Below are positions 51,418 through 59,766 of a DNA stretch of 64,000 bases, piece after piece. A program made the position numbers and the translations under genes. The notes under the pieces are model-generated. The model was given only the letters and a program-made list of their open reading frames with translations. It was not told the DNA's origin and made no database searches. Origin of the DNA: Falsibacillus albus (lineage in GTDB: Bacteria > Bacillota > Bacilli > Bacillales > DSM-25281); contig NZ_RCVZ01000011.1 of the NCBI RefSeq assembly GCF_003668575.1, forward strand, positions 1-64,000, given 5' to 3'. Position 1 is the stretch's first letter. Every line of letters starts with the position of its first letter.

Positions 51418-52578
51418 TTGGCTAACGAACTTTTTTTAGAACTTGAAGATTTAGAAAATGAAGACAACAAAAACTTATTAAGCCCCAATAAGTATGATTT
51501 TAGCGAATTAACACAAATATACCCTGAAGCAAATATCAAAGTTGAAAGAGAACAATATCCAATCTTTCAACTAAAAAGAAAGTATGATCGTGAACAAATT
51601 ATTTTAGATCCTGATTTCCAAAGAGAAGAAGTATGGGACAATAGGCAAAAATCAGAACTAATTGAATCAGTCTTAATGGGAATTCCATTACCAATTTTTT
51701 ATTTGAACGAAACAAAAGATGGTCAGTTAGTAGTAGTTGATGGAAGACAAAGGCTTACTACTTTTTTTTCTTTCTTAAATAATGATTTTAAATTAACAAA
51801 GTTAAGAATTCTACCTTATCTTAATGGCCAATTCTTTGAGGATTTAGATGAAATGTTACAGGCTAATTTAGAGGACTTCCAATTAATAGCACAGGTTATT
51901 AAACCTCCAACTCCAGATAGAATTAAATTTGATATATTTGACCGAGTGAACAGGGGTGGCACTCCTTTAAATAATCAAGAAATGAGAAATGCCTTATATC
52001 AAGGAAGGTCAACAAAGTTATTAGATAGAATTTCTAAATCAAAGATATTTAAGAAAGTAACATGTAATTCAATTAATTCTACAAGAATGAAGGATAAGTA
52101 TTTAATTCTAAGAACAATATCTTTTTACCTATGGAAAAAAGGACAGTTACTCGATGCTAATGGCGTACAAATAGAATATAAAAAAGACATAGATGAATTT
52201 TTAGGATTGGCAATGGAATTTTTAAATTCATTAAATGATAGTAGTATTGAGCAATTAGAAAGTATATTTTACAAAACGATGGAAAACAATTACATAATTT
52301 TTGGAGAAGAATCATTTAGACGTCTTTCTGATGGGGATAGAAAAAAACCAATTAATATGATTTTATTTGAATCGTTCGGATACTTATTTACTCACTTTGA
52401 AAGTGAGGTATGTCAAAGCCATAGAGTATTAATTAGAAGAATGTGCGATCGATTATTACAAAAACAAGAATTAAATCGGTTATTAACTCTTGATAGAGGA
52501 AGAGGTATTGTGATTCCCGAGGTATTTAAACTTTTTGAATCACTTAAAGAGGAGATACAACATGCTATCAAAAATTAA
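51418..52578 (+). CDS. DUF262 domain protein (GmrSD N-domain-like)
   Basis: The 386-residue protein has the DUF262/ParB-like signature LDPDFQREEVWDNRQKSELIES, IPLPIFYL and VVDGRQRLTTFF (the DGQQR-type motif). This fold hydrolyses nucleotides to drive Type IV restriction in GmrSD and is found in other anti-phage proteins. No HNH domain follows in this protein. The TTG at 51418 is preferred because GGTGGTGA lies 5-6 nt upstream; GTGs at 51406 and 51409 overlap that SD. Overlaps the next gene by 17 nt. Base composition is far more AT-rich than rlmH. Confidence 0.82.
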   Translation: MANELFLELEDLENEDNKNLLSPNKYDFSELTQIYPEANIKVEREQYPIFQLKRKYDREQIILDPDFQREEVWDNRQKSELIESVLMGIPLPIFYLNETKDGQLVVVDGRQRLTTFFSFLNNDFKLTKLRILPYLNGQFFEDLDEMLQANLEDFQLIAQVIKPPTPDRIKFDIFDRVNRGGTPLNNQEMRNALYQGRSTKLLDRISKSKIFKKVTCNSINSTRMKDKYLILRTISFYLWKKGQLLDANGVQIEYKKDIDEFLGLAMEFLNSLNDSSIEQLESIFYKTMENNYIIFGEESFRRLSDGDRKKPINMILFESFGYLFTHFESEVCQSHRVLIRRMCDRLLQKQELNRLLTLDRGRGIVIPEVFKLFESLKEEIQHAIKN

Positions 52579-53626
52579 AGTAAAAAACTTAAAGTGTTTT
52601 GATGAAAGTACAATAGAACTCCGTAATTTTAACCTATTGGCAGGGATGAACTCAGCAGGTAAATCAACATTCATACAGTCTATTCTTTTATCTATACAAA
52701 ATATATCTAGCGAAGGAAAAAATCCTCTAAATGGAAATCTAATATCGTTAGGTGAATTCTCAGAAGTAAGGAATTTTGTTAAAAATGCAAAAAACTTTTC
52801 AATTACCTTATATAGTGAATTAAATAACTCTTTAGAACTTTATTTTGAAGAGGAAAATGATCAACTATCTTTAACTATAGATAATCGCAGTGAAGAATTG
52901 GTTGAGTTTTTTCACCAAAAAAATAAAAGAATACGATACCTATCATCAAAGAGAATAGGTTCACAAGATTTGTATTCGAATAATTATGATAATTTCAATG
53001 AAATAGGGATTTTCGGTGAGTATGCAATAGATTATTATGAGAGTAATAAAACGTCCCCTATTGAAATATTATTAATTAAAGATAAAAATATTGGTTCTAC
53101 ATTAGAACATCAATTAAATTATTGGTTAAAGTATATTATGAATAGTGAATTATCAACTGAAGATATTCATGGTACGGACCTTGTAAGAGCACAGTTTTCA
53201 TATGTAAACAACCGCTTTGTAAGACCTAAAAATATTGGTTCAGGTTTAAGTTATATAATATCAATTTTAATTAGTGGATTAGCATCAAAAGTAGGAGATT
53301 TAAACATCATAGAGAATCCAGAAATACATTTGCATCCAAGAGCACAATCTAAACTAACCGAGTTCTTAACTTTTATTGCAGACAAAGGAGTCAAGTTTAT
53401 CATTGAGACTCATAGTGATCATATATTTAATGGGATGAGAAAGGCAATTAATAAAAAAGTGATATCTACTGAATCTCTAAATACGTACTTTTTTGCAATA
53501 GACGATAAAACTTTATGTTCTAATCCAAAACTAATAAAATTTGATAATAATGGTAATGTGGAAAATCATGAGGCAGGTTTATTCGATCAATTTGATGATG
53601 ATTTAGATGAGTTATTAGGATTGTAA
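52562..53626 (+). CDS. SMC-like AAA ATPase (DUF3696/OLD-type)
   Basis: The 354-residue ATPase has Walker A GMNSAGKST (about 28-36), a Q-loop-like region, IGSGLSYIISILISGL (signature), Walker B LNIIENPEIHLHPRAQ and switch histidine in ETHSDHIFNG. No TOPRIM follows, so it is not a complete OLD nuclease; the C-terminal tail is acidic. Such ATPases power several defence complexes. ATG at 52562 with GAGGAG upstream. Coupled to the DUF262 gene before and 4 nt from the gene after. Confidence 0.82.
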   Translation: MLSKIKVKNLKCFDESTIELRNFNLLAGMNSAGKSTFIQSILLSIQNISSEGKNPLNGNLISLGEFSEVRNFVKNAKNFSITLYSELNNSLELYFEEENDQLSLTIDNRSEELVEFFHQKNKRIRYLSSKRIGSQDLYSNNYDNFNEIGIFGEYAIDYYESNKTSPIEILLIKDKNIGSTLEHQLNYWLKYIMNSELSTEDIHGTDLVRAQFSYVNNRFVRPKNIGSGLSYIISILISGLASKVGDLNIIENPEIHLHPRAQSKLTEFLTFIADKGVKFIIETHSDHIFNGMRKAINKKVISTESLNTYFFAIDDKTLCSNPKLIKFDNNGNVENHEAGLFDQFDDDLDELLGL

Positions 53627-53630
53627 TAAT

Positions 53631-54488
53631 ATGGAGTTAATTATAAATGAGTTTTCACTAGAAGGTCATTTTAACAGTGTAGATGATTTCTTGGATTCAT
53701 TAATTGATATTATAAAGATCGAAACTATAATGAAAAAGTCTTCATTAAAACTGTTGAAACATTATGAACTATACTCCTCACCGATAACTACGGAATTTAC
53801 TTTACATGAAATTTTATTAGATAATAATATAAGAACAAGACCAGAGATAAGAAAGTTTAAAAGACTTTTAAGTACATTGATAAATGATCCCCCATACTGG
53901 AATGATGATCAACGGCATAGTAGTAATAATAATTACTATTGCGATTATACAGAAAAAACAAATGGTTATTCATTAGCAGAGGCGTGTGAAAGAGATAGAA
54001 TAGTATTATCTTTTCAACATAATAAATTTAAAGATCCTGATATTATAATAAAAAAAAATCTAGACGAAATAACATTGATAAATATATATAATCCACGTGA
54101 TTTACTAGATTTTTTATATGAAAAAGAATTAATAGATTCATATTCTTACTGTCTATACTGGTTTAAAGATTCAAAAATATCTTTGGATCTACTAGAAGAA
54201 GAATACGGATTTAATTCTTTACAGAAACATGAAAAAAGGATTTTCATATCTGCAGTGAAGTTATTTGACCAGTTAAGTTGGGATGATATACCTAATCATG
54301 AGGGGCTTAAATATAAGCAGTATCAACCTAGTCCTAATGAGGATTGGTTTAGGAATTCAGAGTACAGTGATAAGCAAATATTAAAGTTCCGTGCAAGTCA
54401 AAAATTGAGATGTTTTGGTTTTCGAGAAGGAAATATTTTTTATATTCTAAGGTTCGAAACAGACCATAAAATTAGTGATTATGGGTAA
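53631..54488 (+). CDS. Unknown protein, third gene of the DUF262-AAA cassette
   Basis: The 285-residue soluble protein is not assigned to a family. It has an N-terminal helical region with many Leu/Ile repeats, a middle part with WNDDQRHSSNNNYYCDY, and a compact C-terminus (KLRCFGFREGNIFYILRFETDH) whose alternating hydrophobic pattern faintly recalls RelE/ParE-like or small beta-rich domains. No catalytic motif can be claimed. Tight spacing to the ATPase gene implies a functional unit. It ends just before the internal attachment-like site. Confidence 0.7.
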   Translation: MELIINEFSLEGHFNSVDDFLDSLIDIIKIETIMKKSSLKLLKHYELYSSPITTEFTLHEILLDNNIRTRPEIRKFKRLLSTLINDPPYWNDDQRHSSNNNYYCDYTEKTNGYSLAEACERDRIVLSFQHNKFKDPDIIIKKNLDEITLINIYNPRDLLDFLYEKELIDSYSYCLYWFKDSKISLDLLEEEYGFNSLQKHEKRIFISAVKLFDQLSWDDIPNHEGLKYKQYQPSPNEDWFRNSEYSDKQILKFRASQKLRCFGFREGNIFYILRFETDHKISDYG

Positions 54489-54539
54489 TTTAAAGATTTA
54501 ATTCAAAGACAAAACACAAATTACCGATTTACTAATAGT

Positions 54540-54578
54540 GAACCGTAACAATTAGTGGTAAAACAGAAAGTGGAATTA
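54540..54578 (+). repeat. Internal att-like site (attM)
   Basis: GAACCGTAACA-ATTAG followed by TGGTAAAACAGAAAGTGGAATTA aligns, with one 2-nt gap and a few mismatches, to the left site (51166-51207) beyond the core, so both segments share a left terminus. Confidence 0.65.
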
Positions 54579-54661
54579 ATTATTGGTCATGAAATTTTAT
54601 TAGGTCTACAATAAACAGTCTTTTTTGAAAATCTCACTATCCTAACTCGGTGTGACCTTTG

Positions 54662-54716
54662 TCTAAAAAAATAAGAAGAATCCTTCCCAGTTATAGAATG
54701 CAAGGGGGATTCTTCA
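54662..54716 (-). terminator. Terminator of the IRG-like GTPase gene
   Basis: On the minus strand GAAGAATCCCCC ... GGGAAGGATTCTTC, then TTATTTTTTT. The rest of 54489-54740 holds only the attM site. Confidence 0.75.
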
Positions 54717-54740
54717 TATCTGAAAGATTTAGCGATTATA

Positions 54741-55829
54741 TTAATTTGTACCGGTGTAAAGTTTGTCTTTTAGAATTGCAGTAGCAATCTCTGCACAATC
54801 ATTGCAATAACTCTTACTTGCTGCAAAAGTTACAACAAAAGAGGTCGTTGCTGAAACACCTTGACCAATTAGAGGTATTCTCTTACCAATCTGTTTTAAA
54901 GTTGTTTTAATTGCTTGTTTCTCAAGTTGATCCTTAGCAATTTTTTCGAGTAGTTTAGTTATTGCAGTTTTAGTAGTATACTTTAAGATTTTATTTGCGA
55001 TAGTCAGTAGTCTTTCGTTATATAAAGGTTTATTCTCTTCAATGATTTGTTGACTTAATCCAAAAGACTTTCTTATACGGTCAAATACACCTGTCAGAAT
55101 GGAGAGATCCACTGATATATCAACTAACGGAATGGGATTTACCCCGTTAGCAGCAGCAAGAGTTGAACCTAAATAAATATATTTATAACATGCCTTTTTC
55201 TTGGTTTCCAAAAAATCTTCTGAATACGCTTTTGCATCCAATGAAAATTTTATTTTCTTAACTGTGTTTAGATTATCATATATGGCTTTGGTAAGGTCAT
55301 CTAATCCCTCTTCAGTTCGACAACTTGTAAAATATACTTTGACTTCTGTTCCTACCTGTTTTTTTACATCGTTTAAAACGTCCTCCTTTAATTGTTCGGT
55401 AGTTTTCCCTTTTTCAAACATGCTGTCTACGGAATTACGCACAAATAGACATTTCTTACCCTCCTGTTGAAGTCTTCTAAAAAACTCTGTATCTTCTTGT
55501 CTGAACTTCCCCGAAAAGACACAAATAAAGATATCGTAACTAAGTACATTAAACTTTTCAAAAAAAGATTCTGCAGGGAAATTCTTTGTACCATAACCCG
55601 GTAAATCGGTAAGGATTAAATCTTCCCATTTATAAGGATCTTCAGTAATTGTTGTATCTGTTTCTTGAGACACATTTGCTACCTCTTCACCAATGAGAGC
55701 ATTGATTAAAGAGGACTTACCTGAGCCCGGTTGACCAAAGAGGGCAATTTTTACCTGTGTTTGATTTAATTTATCTAACTCTTCTTTAATGGCTTCAATA
55801 GATTCGTAAATATCATTTTCATCCATCAT
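54741..55829 (-). CDS. IRG-like GTPase with hydrophobic C-terminal region
   Basis: The 362-residue protein has G1 FGQPGSGKSSLINAL, switch Thr (DTTITED), G3 LTDLPGYGTKNFP and an IRG-like G4 FVRNSVDSMFE in place of a strict NKxD, then helices and two hydrophobic stretches (about 215-245 and 310-345). Eukaryotic relatives (immunity-related GTPases) and dynamin-like bacterial proteins act on membranes. Cargo position suggests a stress or defence role; this is inference. ATG at 55829 with GAGGAGGAT upstream; a longer frame exists. The only leftward gene of the island. Confidence 0.78.
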   Translation of the reverse strand: MMDENDIYESIEAIKEELDKLNQTQVKIALFGQPGSGKSSLINALIGEEVANVSQETDTTITEDPYKWEDLILTDLPGYGTKNFPAESFFEKFNVLSYDIFICVFSGKFRQEDTEFFRRLQQEGKKCLFVRNSVDSMFEKGKTTEQLKEDVLNDVKKQVGTEVKVYFTSCRTEEGLDDLTKAIYDNLNTVKKIKFSLDAKAYSEDFLETKKKACYKYIYLGSTLAAANGVNPIPLVDISVDLSILTGVFDRIRKSFGLSQQIIEENKPLYNERLLTIANKILKYTTKTAITKLLEKIAKDQLEKQAIKTTLKQIGKRIPLIGQGVSATTSFVVTFAASKSYCNDCAEIATAILKDKLYTGTN

Positions 55830-55999
55830 GGGTATCCTCCTCAAATTAACAAGATTGTAAGTATTTATCTTTCTCAAATATACCATTTTAAGGTAAGTGA
55901 TTTCATATAAATTTTCTGTTTTTTTGAGTACTCACTTTAACTGCTAATATTTCGTTTGTAAGAAACAAAGCTTAATCACTAATAAGCCTGTTGCCTACT

Positions 56000-56022
56000 A
56001 TATTATGGAAATGCCATAATAT
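56000..56022. promoter_or_regulatory. Operator-like inverted repeat ahead of the nuclease genes
   Basis: ATATTATGG-AAATG-CCATAATAT, perfect 9-bp arms, centred 44 nt upstream of the 56055 start and in the divergent gap with the GTPase gene. Confidence 0.55.
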
Positions 56023-56054
56023 CATTATGATTGAAAATTCAAAGGTGGATATAA

Positions 56055-56699
56055 ATGATACTTAGTAATGATTTTTTTGAACGTTTAAAAGGAATTGTAA
56101 GTTATTCATGGGAGATATTTTCCCAAAAAGTTGGTAGTGGTTTAATACAGATAAACAAGGAAGCATCCATGCAGTTGAAATACGCTTATATTCTCCAACA
56201 GTTCATTCCTCTTATTATTTTTGATAATAGGGAAAAAGTTGAAATCGAACTTGAGTCTACTTGTTTTATAAACGGAAAAACTAGAGAAATAGACATACTA
56301 CTAAAAGGAACTAATTGTGTTTCTGAAACTTATACAATTGCAATAGAACTCAAGTGTTACAAAAAATTGGCTTCCTCAGGTAACCCTAGAGGGGCACATG
56401 ATATATTTATGAAAGATGTATATTGTGATTTATTTTTACTTGAACAATATTGTAATCATAATCATGCAGACCTAGGTATAAGTTTAGTGATGACAAATTA
56501 TCAAACATCCGTGAATCCATTAAATAAGTCAGCAAAATGTTGGGCATATGATATCTCTAATGGAGCACAAGTGAGTTCTGGAACCAATTTTTGTACTCCA
56601 ATAGGTGGAAACGAAATTGACTTTACTCTAAATAAAAATTATTCATTTTTATGGAAGTCCTATGGTGAATACTGGTTTACAGAAATAATAGGAAGTTAA
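56055..56699 (+). CDS. PD-(D/E)XK nuclease-like protein
   Basis: The 214-residue protein has the core of a restriction-endonuclease fold: REIDILLKG, then after a beta strand IAIELKCYKK (D ... ExK), followed by a KDVYCDLFLLEQY helix. No DNA-recognition or helicase domain is fused. It could be a restriction-like effector. The name of any specific system is not supported. ATG with AAAGGTGG upstream; 26 nt before the next gene, likely one operon. Confidence 0.7.
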   Translation: MILSNDFFERLKGIVSYSWEIFSQKVGSGLIQINKEASMQLKYAYILQQFIPLIIFDNREKVEIELESTCFINGKTREIDILLKGTNCVSETYTIAIELKCYKKLASSGNPRGAHDIFMKDVYCDLFLLEQYCNHNHADLGISLVMTNYQTSVNPLNKSAKCWAYDISNGAQVSSGTNFCTPIGGNEIDFTLNKNYSFLWKSYGEYWFTEIIGS

Positions 56700-56725
56700 G
56701 GAATTTAGGAAAGGAAATTATAATA

Positions 56726-57700
56726 ATGTCAATTTATCAAAACATCTTTCATTATTATAGGGGACAAACCAAAAGTAGTACGGAAGAAACTCAAATTCTT
56801 CAGGTTGAAAATAATGTAACAAAAGCCTTTTTAAATGTGTTGCAGCATTCTTCCCCTGAGTTGACTACAGCCTTTGTAAAAATACTAGGAATAAACTCTA
56901 CGGAAAAAGGGTTTGAATACCGTTATCAAGTAAATTCACCTCTTCCTAAAATTACACCTATTGCTGCAATTATAGGGATTGCTGAAAGTAAGGAAATAAA
57001 AACCGGTGCATCTAAGCAATATGGAATACCTGATGGCGCTATTATTTCAAACGAAGTATCACTCTTGATTGAAAATAAAATTGGCTTTAACTCTTATTTG
57101 GAACATGAGCAATTAAACAGACATAGAATTAATTTTGTAAATGGGCAAATAGTAAAAGATAAACCTATTATCTTAACATGGAAAGAAGTTCGTAACTTTC
57201 TCAATGAACAGTACCAATATTTTGAAGAAAAGAAAGATCTTATTACATGTTTTTTATTAAGGCAATTTGAGGAATTTTGCTTAATTAATTGCATAGGTGA
57301 CAAACAAAAGTCTAAAGAATATTTCTTTTTAAGATTTGAGAAGTTGAAAGCCAGAGAACTTGCTAGAACAATTGATTCATATATTTGGAATAATAATGAT
57401 TTTAATGTCTTGGACGCTGGAACAAGTAATGGAATAGGTTATAAAAGGGTAGGAAAATCAAAGTTTGCTACTTTAACAACTGCAAGACAAAGATGTTTAA
57501 TTTTACATATTGGTGAAAAAGAATGGAATTTAGGGTTAGAGATCCAAAATAAAATAGACAATGAACTGGGTATTAAATATCCTAGAAAGGATTATGAATA
57601 TACTAAATACCCTCATGAAGCATATATACGTCTTGAGTGGGTAGACAAATTTAGTCAAATAGAGCCGTATATCAACTTTGCATATGAATATAGAAAATAA
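56726..57700 (+). CDS. PD-(D/E)XK nuclease family protein
   Basis: The 324-residue protein has a nuclease core GIPDGAIISNEVSLLIENKIG (PD ... ExK) at about 98-118, with EHEQLNRH next. The C-terminal half has KYPHEAYIRLEWVD. Its motif differs from the 56055 protein, so the two are not simple duplicates. A terminator follows, so Gabija is transcribed separately. Function inferred only from fold and location. Confidence 0.7.
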   Translation: MSIYQNIFHYYRGQTKSSTEETQILQVENNVTKAFLNVLQHSSPELTTAFVKILGINSTEKGFEYRYQVNSPLPKITPIAAIIGIAESKEIKTGASKQYGIPDGAIISNEVSLLIENKIGFNSYLEHEQLNRHRINFVNGQIVKDKPIILTWKEVRNFLNEQYQYFEEKKDLITCFLLRQFEEFCLINCIGDKQKSKEYFFLRFEKLKARELARTIDSYIWNNNDFNVLDAGTSNGIGYKRVGKSKFATLTTARQRCLILHIGEKEWNLGLEIQNKIDNELGIKYPRKDYEYTKYPHEAYIRLEWVDKFSQIEPYINFAYEYRK

Positions 57701-57742
57701 AGCAATGCCTCTAATAGATTTGAGGCATTGCTTTATTTTTTT
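57698..57742 (+). terminator. Terminator after the nuclease pair
   Basis: AAAGCAATGCCTC / GAGGCATTGCTTT 13-bp perfect stem with a 10-nt loop and T tail. Confidence 0.9.
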
Positions 57743-57864
57743 TCATTAAGATTATTCAATAAAAGGTGATCTTATTAAGCCAATTTGAAAAAAATGGAGG
57801 TTTTTTGTCAGTTATTGTAGAATTCCTATTTATATATTTTATAAAGATACTAAGGAGTCTAGTT

Positions 57865-59766
57865 GTGTATATATCAAAATTGAGTGTTAAAAACTATAGG
57901 AATTTTGGTGAAACTAAATTTTCTATTCCACTGAAACCTTTTACTGCTATTATCGGAGAGAATAATATCGGAAAGTCCAATTTAATTGATTGTATTGGTT
58001 TGGTATTGAGCCAAGATATTACTATGTTTAAGAAGAGGTTTTTGGACATTGATGATATAAATTCAATTACCAAGGAAAATTTTAAAAAGTCTATTGTGAA
58101 ACTGATAGAGGATGAAATTATCGATGAATCAAAAATAAAGTTTCCTGATGTAAGGGTAGAGTTGATTTTAGAAGATTTAGACGAAGATCAACTTGCTGTT
58201 GTAGGAGATTGGTTTTTTGAAACCACCCTTACTAAGGCAAAGTTAACTTATTGGTCTAAGCCAAGGGGTGGATTTAAACGGCAAGAATGGATTGAAAGGC
58301 AGGTTTCTAATTTAAAGGAACTTGAAAGCGCTGGTAAGGTGAAAAGGGAAGATTTATATAAACATGTGGAGTTTCCAATTGACCAATATGAATATGTAAT
58401 TTATGGGGGAAATAATCCTACAAATAAATGTGATCCATACTTTCTAAAAATGTTAAAACTAGAGGTTTTAGATGCTCTCCGTGATGCAAAAAAGGAATTG
58501 GTTGCAAATGGAGAATATAAATTATTGTATCGTATTTTAAATAAGAATTATGAAAATGATTTCATTGAAATACAAACGATACTTGGTGAACTAAACCAAA
58601 AATTAAGTGAAAACAAAAAGTTAGAGTCTATTAAAAAAGAACTGACTACGTATTTAGATAAAGTGTCTTTATCTAATCCGTCAGAGTTAAATAGTATTGA
58701 CTTTAATTTTTCTTCTCCAGAGGTTAATGAAATATTAAAGAAATTAAGTATTGTTTATGGGGAAAATCCAGTTTCAATTGAAAGAAATGGTTTAGGTAAA
58801 AATAATCTATTGTTTATATCACTTGTACTCTCACATTTAGCCTCACAGACTGATGATAAAACGAAATTAGCCTTCAGAGTTATAGGAATAGAGGAGCCTG
58901 AAGCACATTTGCATCCACATTTGCAAACTCATCTAGCAAAGAACTTAAGCAAGGTTAATAATTCTGGGAATGAAAAGGTTGTTAAGAAAGATACACAAAT
59001 CATCGTTACTTCACATTCAACCAATATTACTACCTCAATTGATTTAAATAACCTAGTTATCCTTTACAAGGATAAAGGAAAGATAAATTATCACTATATT
59101 CTAGATGGTTTTTCCGATAAGAAGGAAGGACAAGATCATATAAAATATTTAAAAAAATATCTCGATGCAACAAATTCATCTATGTTTTATGCAAGGAGAC
59201 TTTTACTTGTTGAGGGAATCTCTGAACAAATTTTAGTTCCACTATTTTTTGAAATACAATACAAGCAAACATTAGAAAGTATTGGGGCTAACATTATTAA
59301 TGTTAATGGAGTAGCCTTTAAGCATTTTTTAGAAATAATAAAGAATGGATACTTCATTAAATGCGGTGTATTAACAGATAAGGACGAGGGTAAGAAAACG
59401 GAAAAAAGAGCAGAAAAATTGAAAGAGCATTATAAGGTTAATAACAATGTTATTGCTGTTGAAATTAACGAAGACACATTTGAAAAAGAATTAATTAAGT
59501 TTAACAATAAGGACAAGGGTAAAGAGTTGTTGTTAAGGGTATTTAAGCAACTTCATCCAATAAAGTATAAAGAAGTTGAGAAAAAGTGGACGGAGCAAAT
59601 AGATGTAGGTAGTTACTTTGAAAATATAGAAAATGATAAATCCGATTTTGCCTTCGCTTTACATGAAGAACTACTAAAAGATAATGAAGGCATTACTATT
59701 CCTGATTATATAGTTGCTATCTTCAAGTTTATTATGGGGGAAGAAAATGAAGAAAAAACTAAATAG
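57865..59766 (+). CDS. gajA: Gabija protein GajA: OLD-family ATPase-TOPRIM nuclease
   Basis: The 633-residue protein has an N-terminal ABC-type ATPase with Walker A IIGENNIGKSN (about 28-38), Walker B VIGIEEPEAHLHPHLQ, VTSHSTNITTS, and a C-terminal TOPRIM with LLLVEGISEQILVP and GVLTDKDEG. GajA is a DNA-nicking nuclease controlled by nucleotide levels, acting with GajB against phage. The true start is GTG at 57865 with AAGGAG 7 nt upstream; an upstream in-frame extension encodes only a hydrophobic stretch. Overlaps gajB by 20 nt. Slightly longer than the best-known GajA. Confidence 0.9.
   Translation: MYISKLSVKNYRNFGETKFSIPLKPFTAIIGENNIGKSNLIDCIGLVLSQDITMFKKRFLDIDDINSITKENFKKSIVKLIEDEIIDESKIKFPDVRVELILEDLDEDQLAVVGDWFFETTLTKAKLTYWSKPRGGFKRQEWIERQVSNLKELESAGKVKREDLYKHVEFPIDQYEYVIYGGNNPTNKCDPYFLKMLKLEVLDALRDAKKELVANGEYKLLYRILNKNYENDFIEIQTILGELNQKLSENKKLESIKKELTTYLDKVSLSNPSELNSIDFNFSSPEVNEILKKLSIVYGENPVSIERNGLGKNNLLFISLVLSHLASQTDDKTKLAFRVIGIEEPEAHLHPHLQTHLAKNLSKVNNSGNEKVVKKDTQIIVTSHSTNITTSIDLNNLVILYKDKGKINYHYILDGFSDKKEGQDHIKYLKKYLDATNSSMFYARRLLLVEGISEQILVPLFFEIQYKQTLESIGANIINVNGVAFKHFLEIIKNGYFIKCGVLTDKDEGKKTEKRAEKLKEHYKVNNNVIAVEINEDTFEKELIKFNNKDKGKELLLRVFKQLHPIKYKEVEKKWTEQIDVGSYFENIENDKSDFAFALHEELLKDNEGITIPDYIVAIFKFIMGEENEEKTK

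Noticed and set aside
57766-57864. Upstream extension of gajA
   Set aside because: Encodes a hydrophobic stretch foreign to the family, and the GTG at 57865 has the proper SD.
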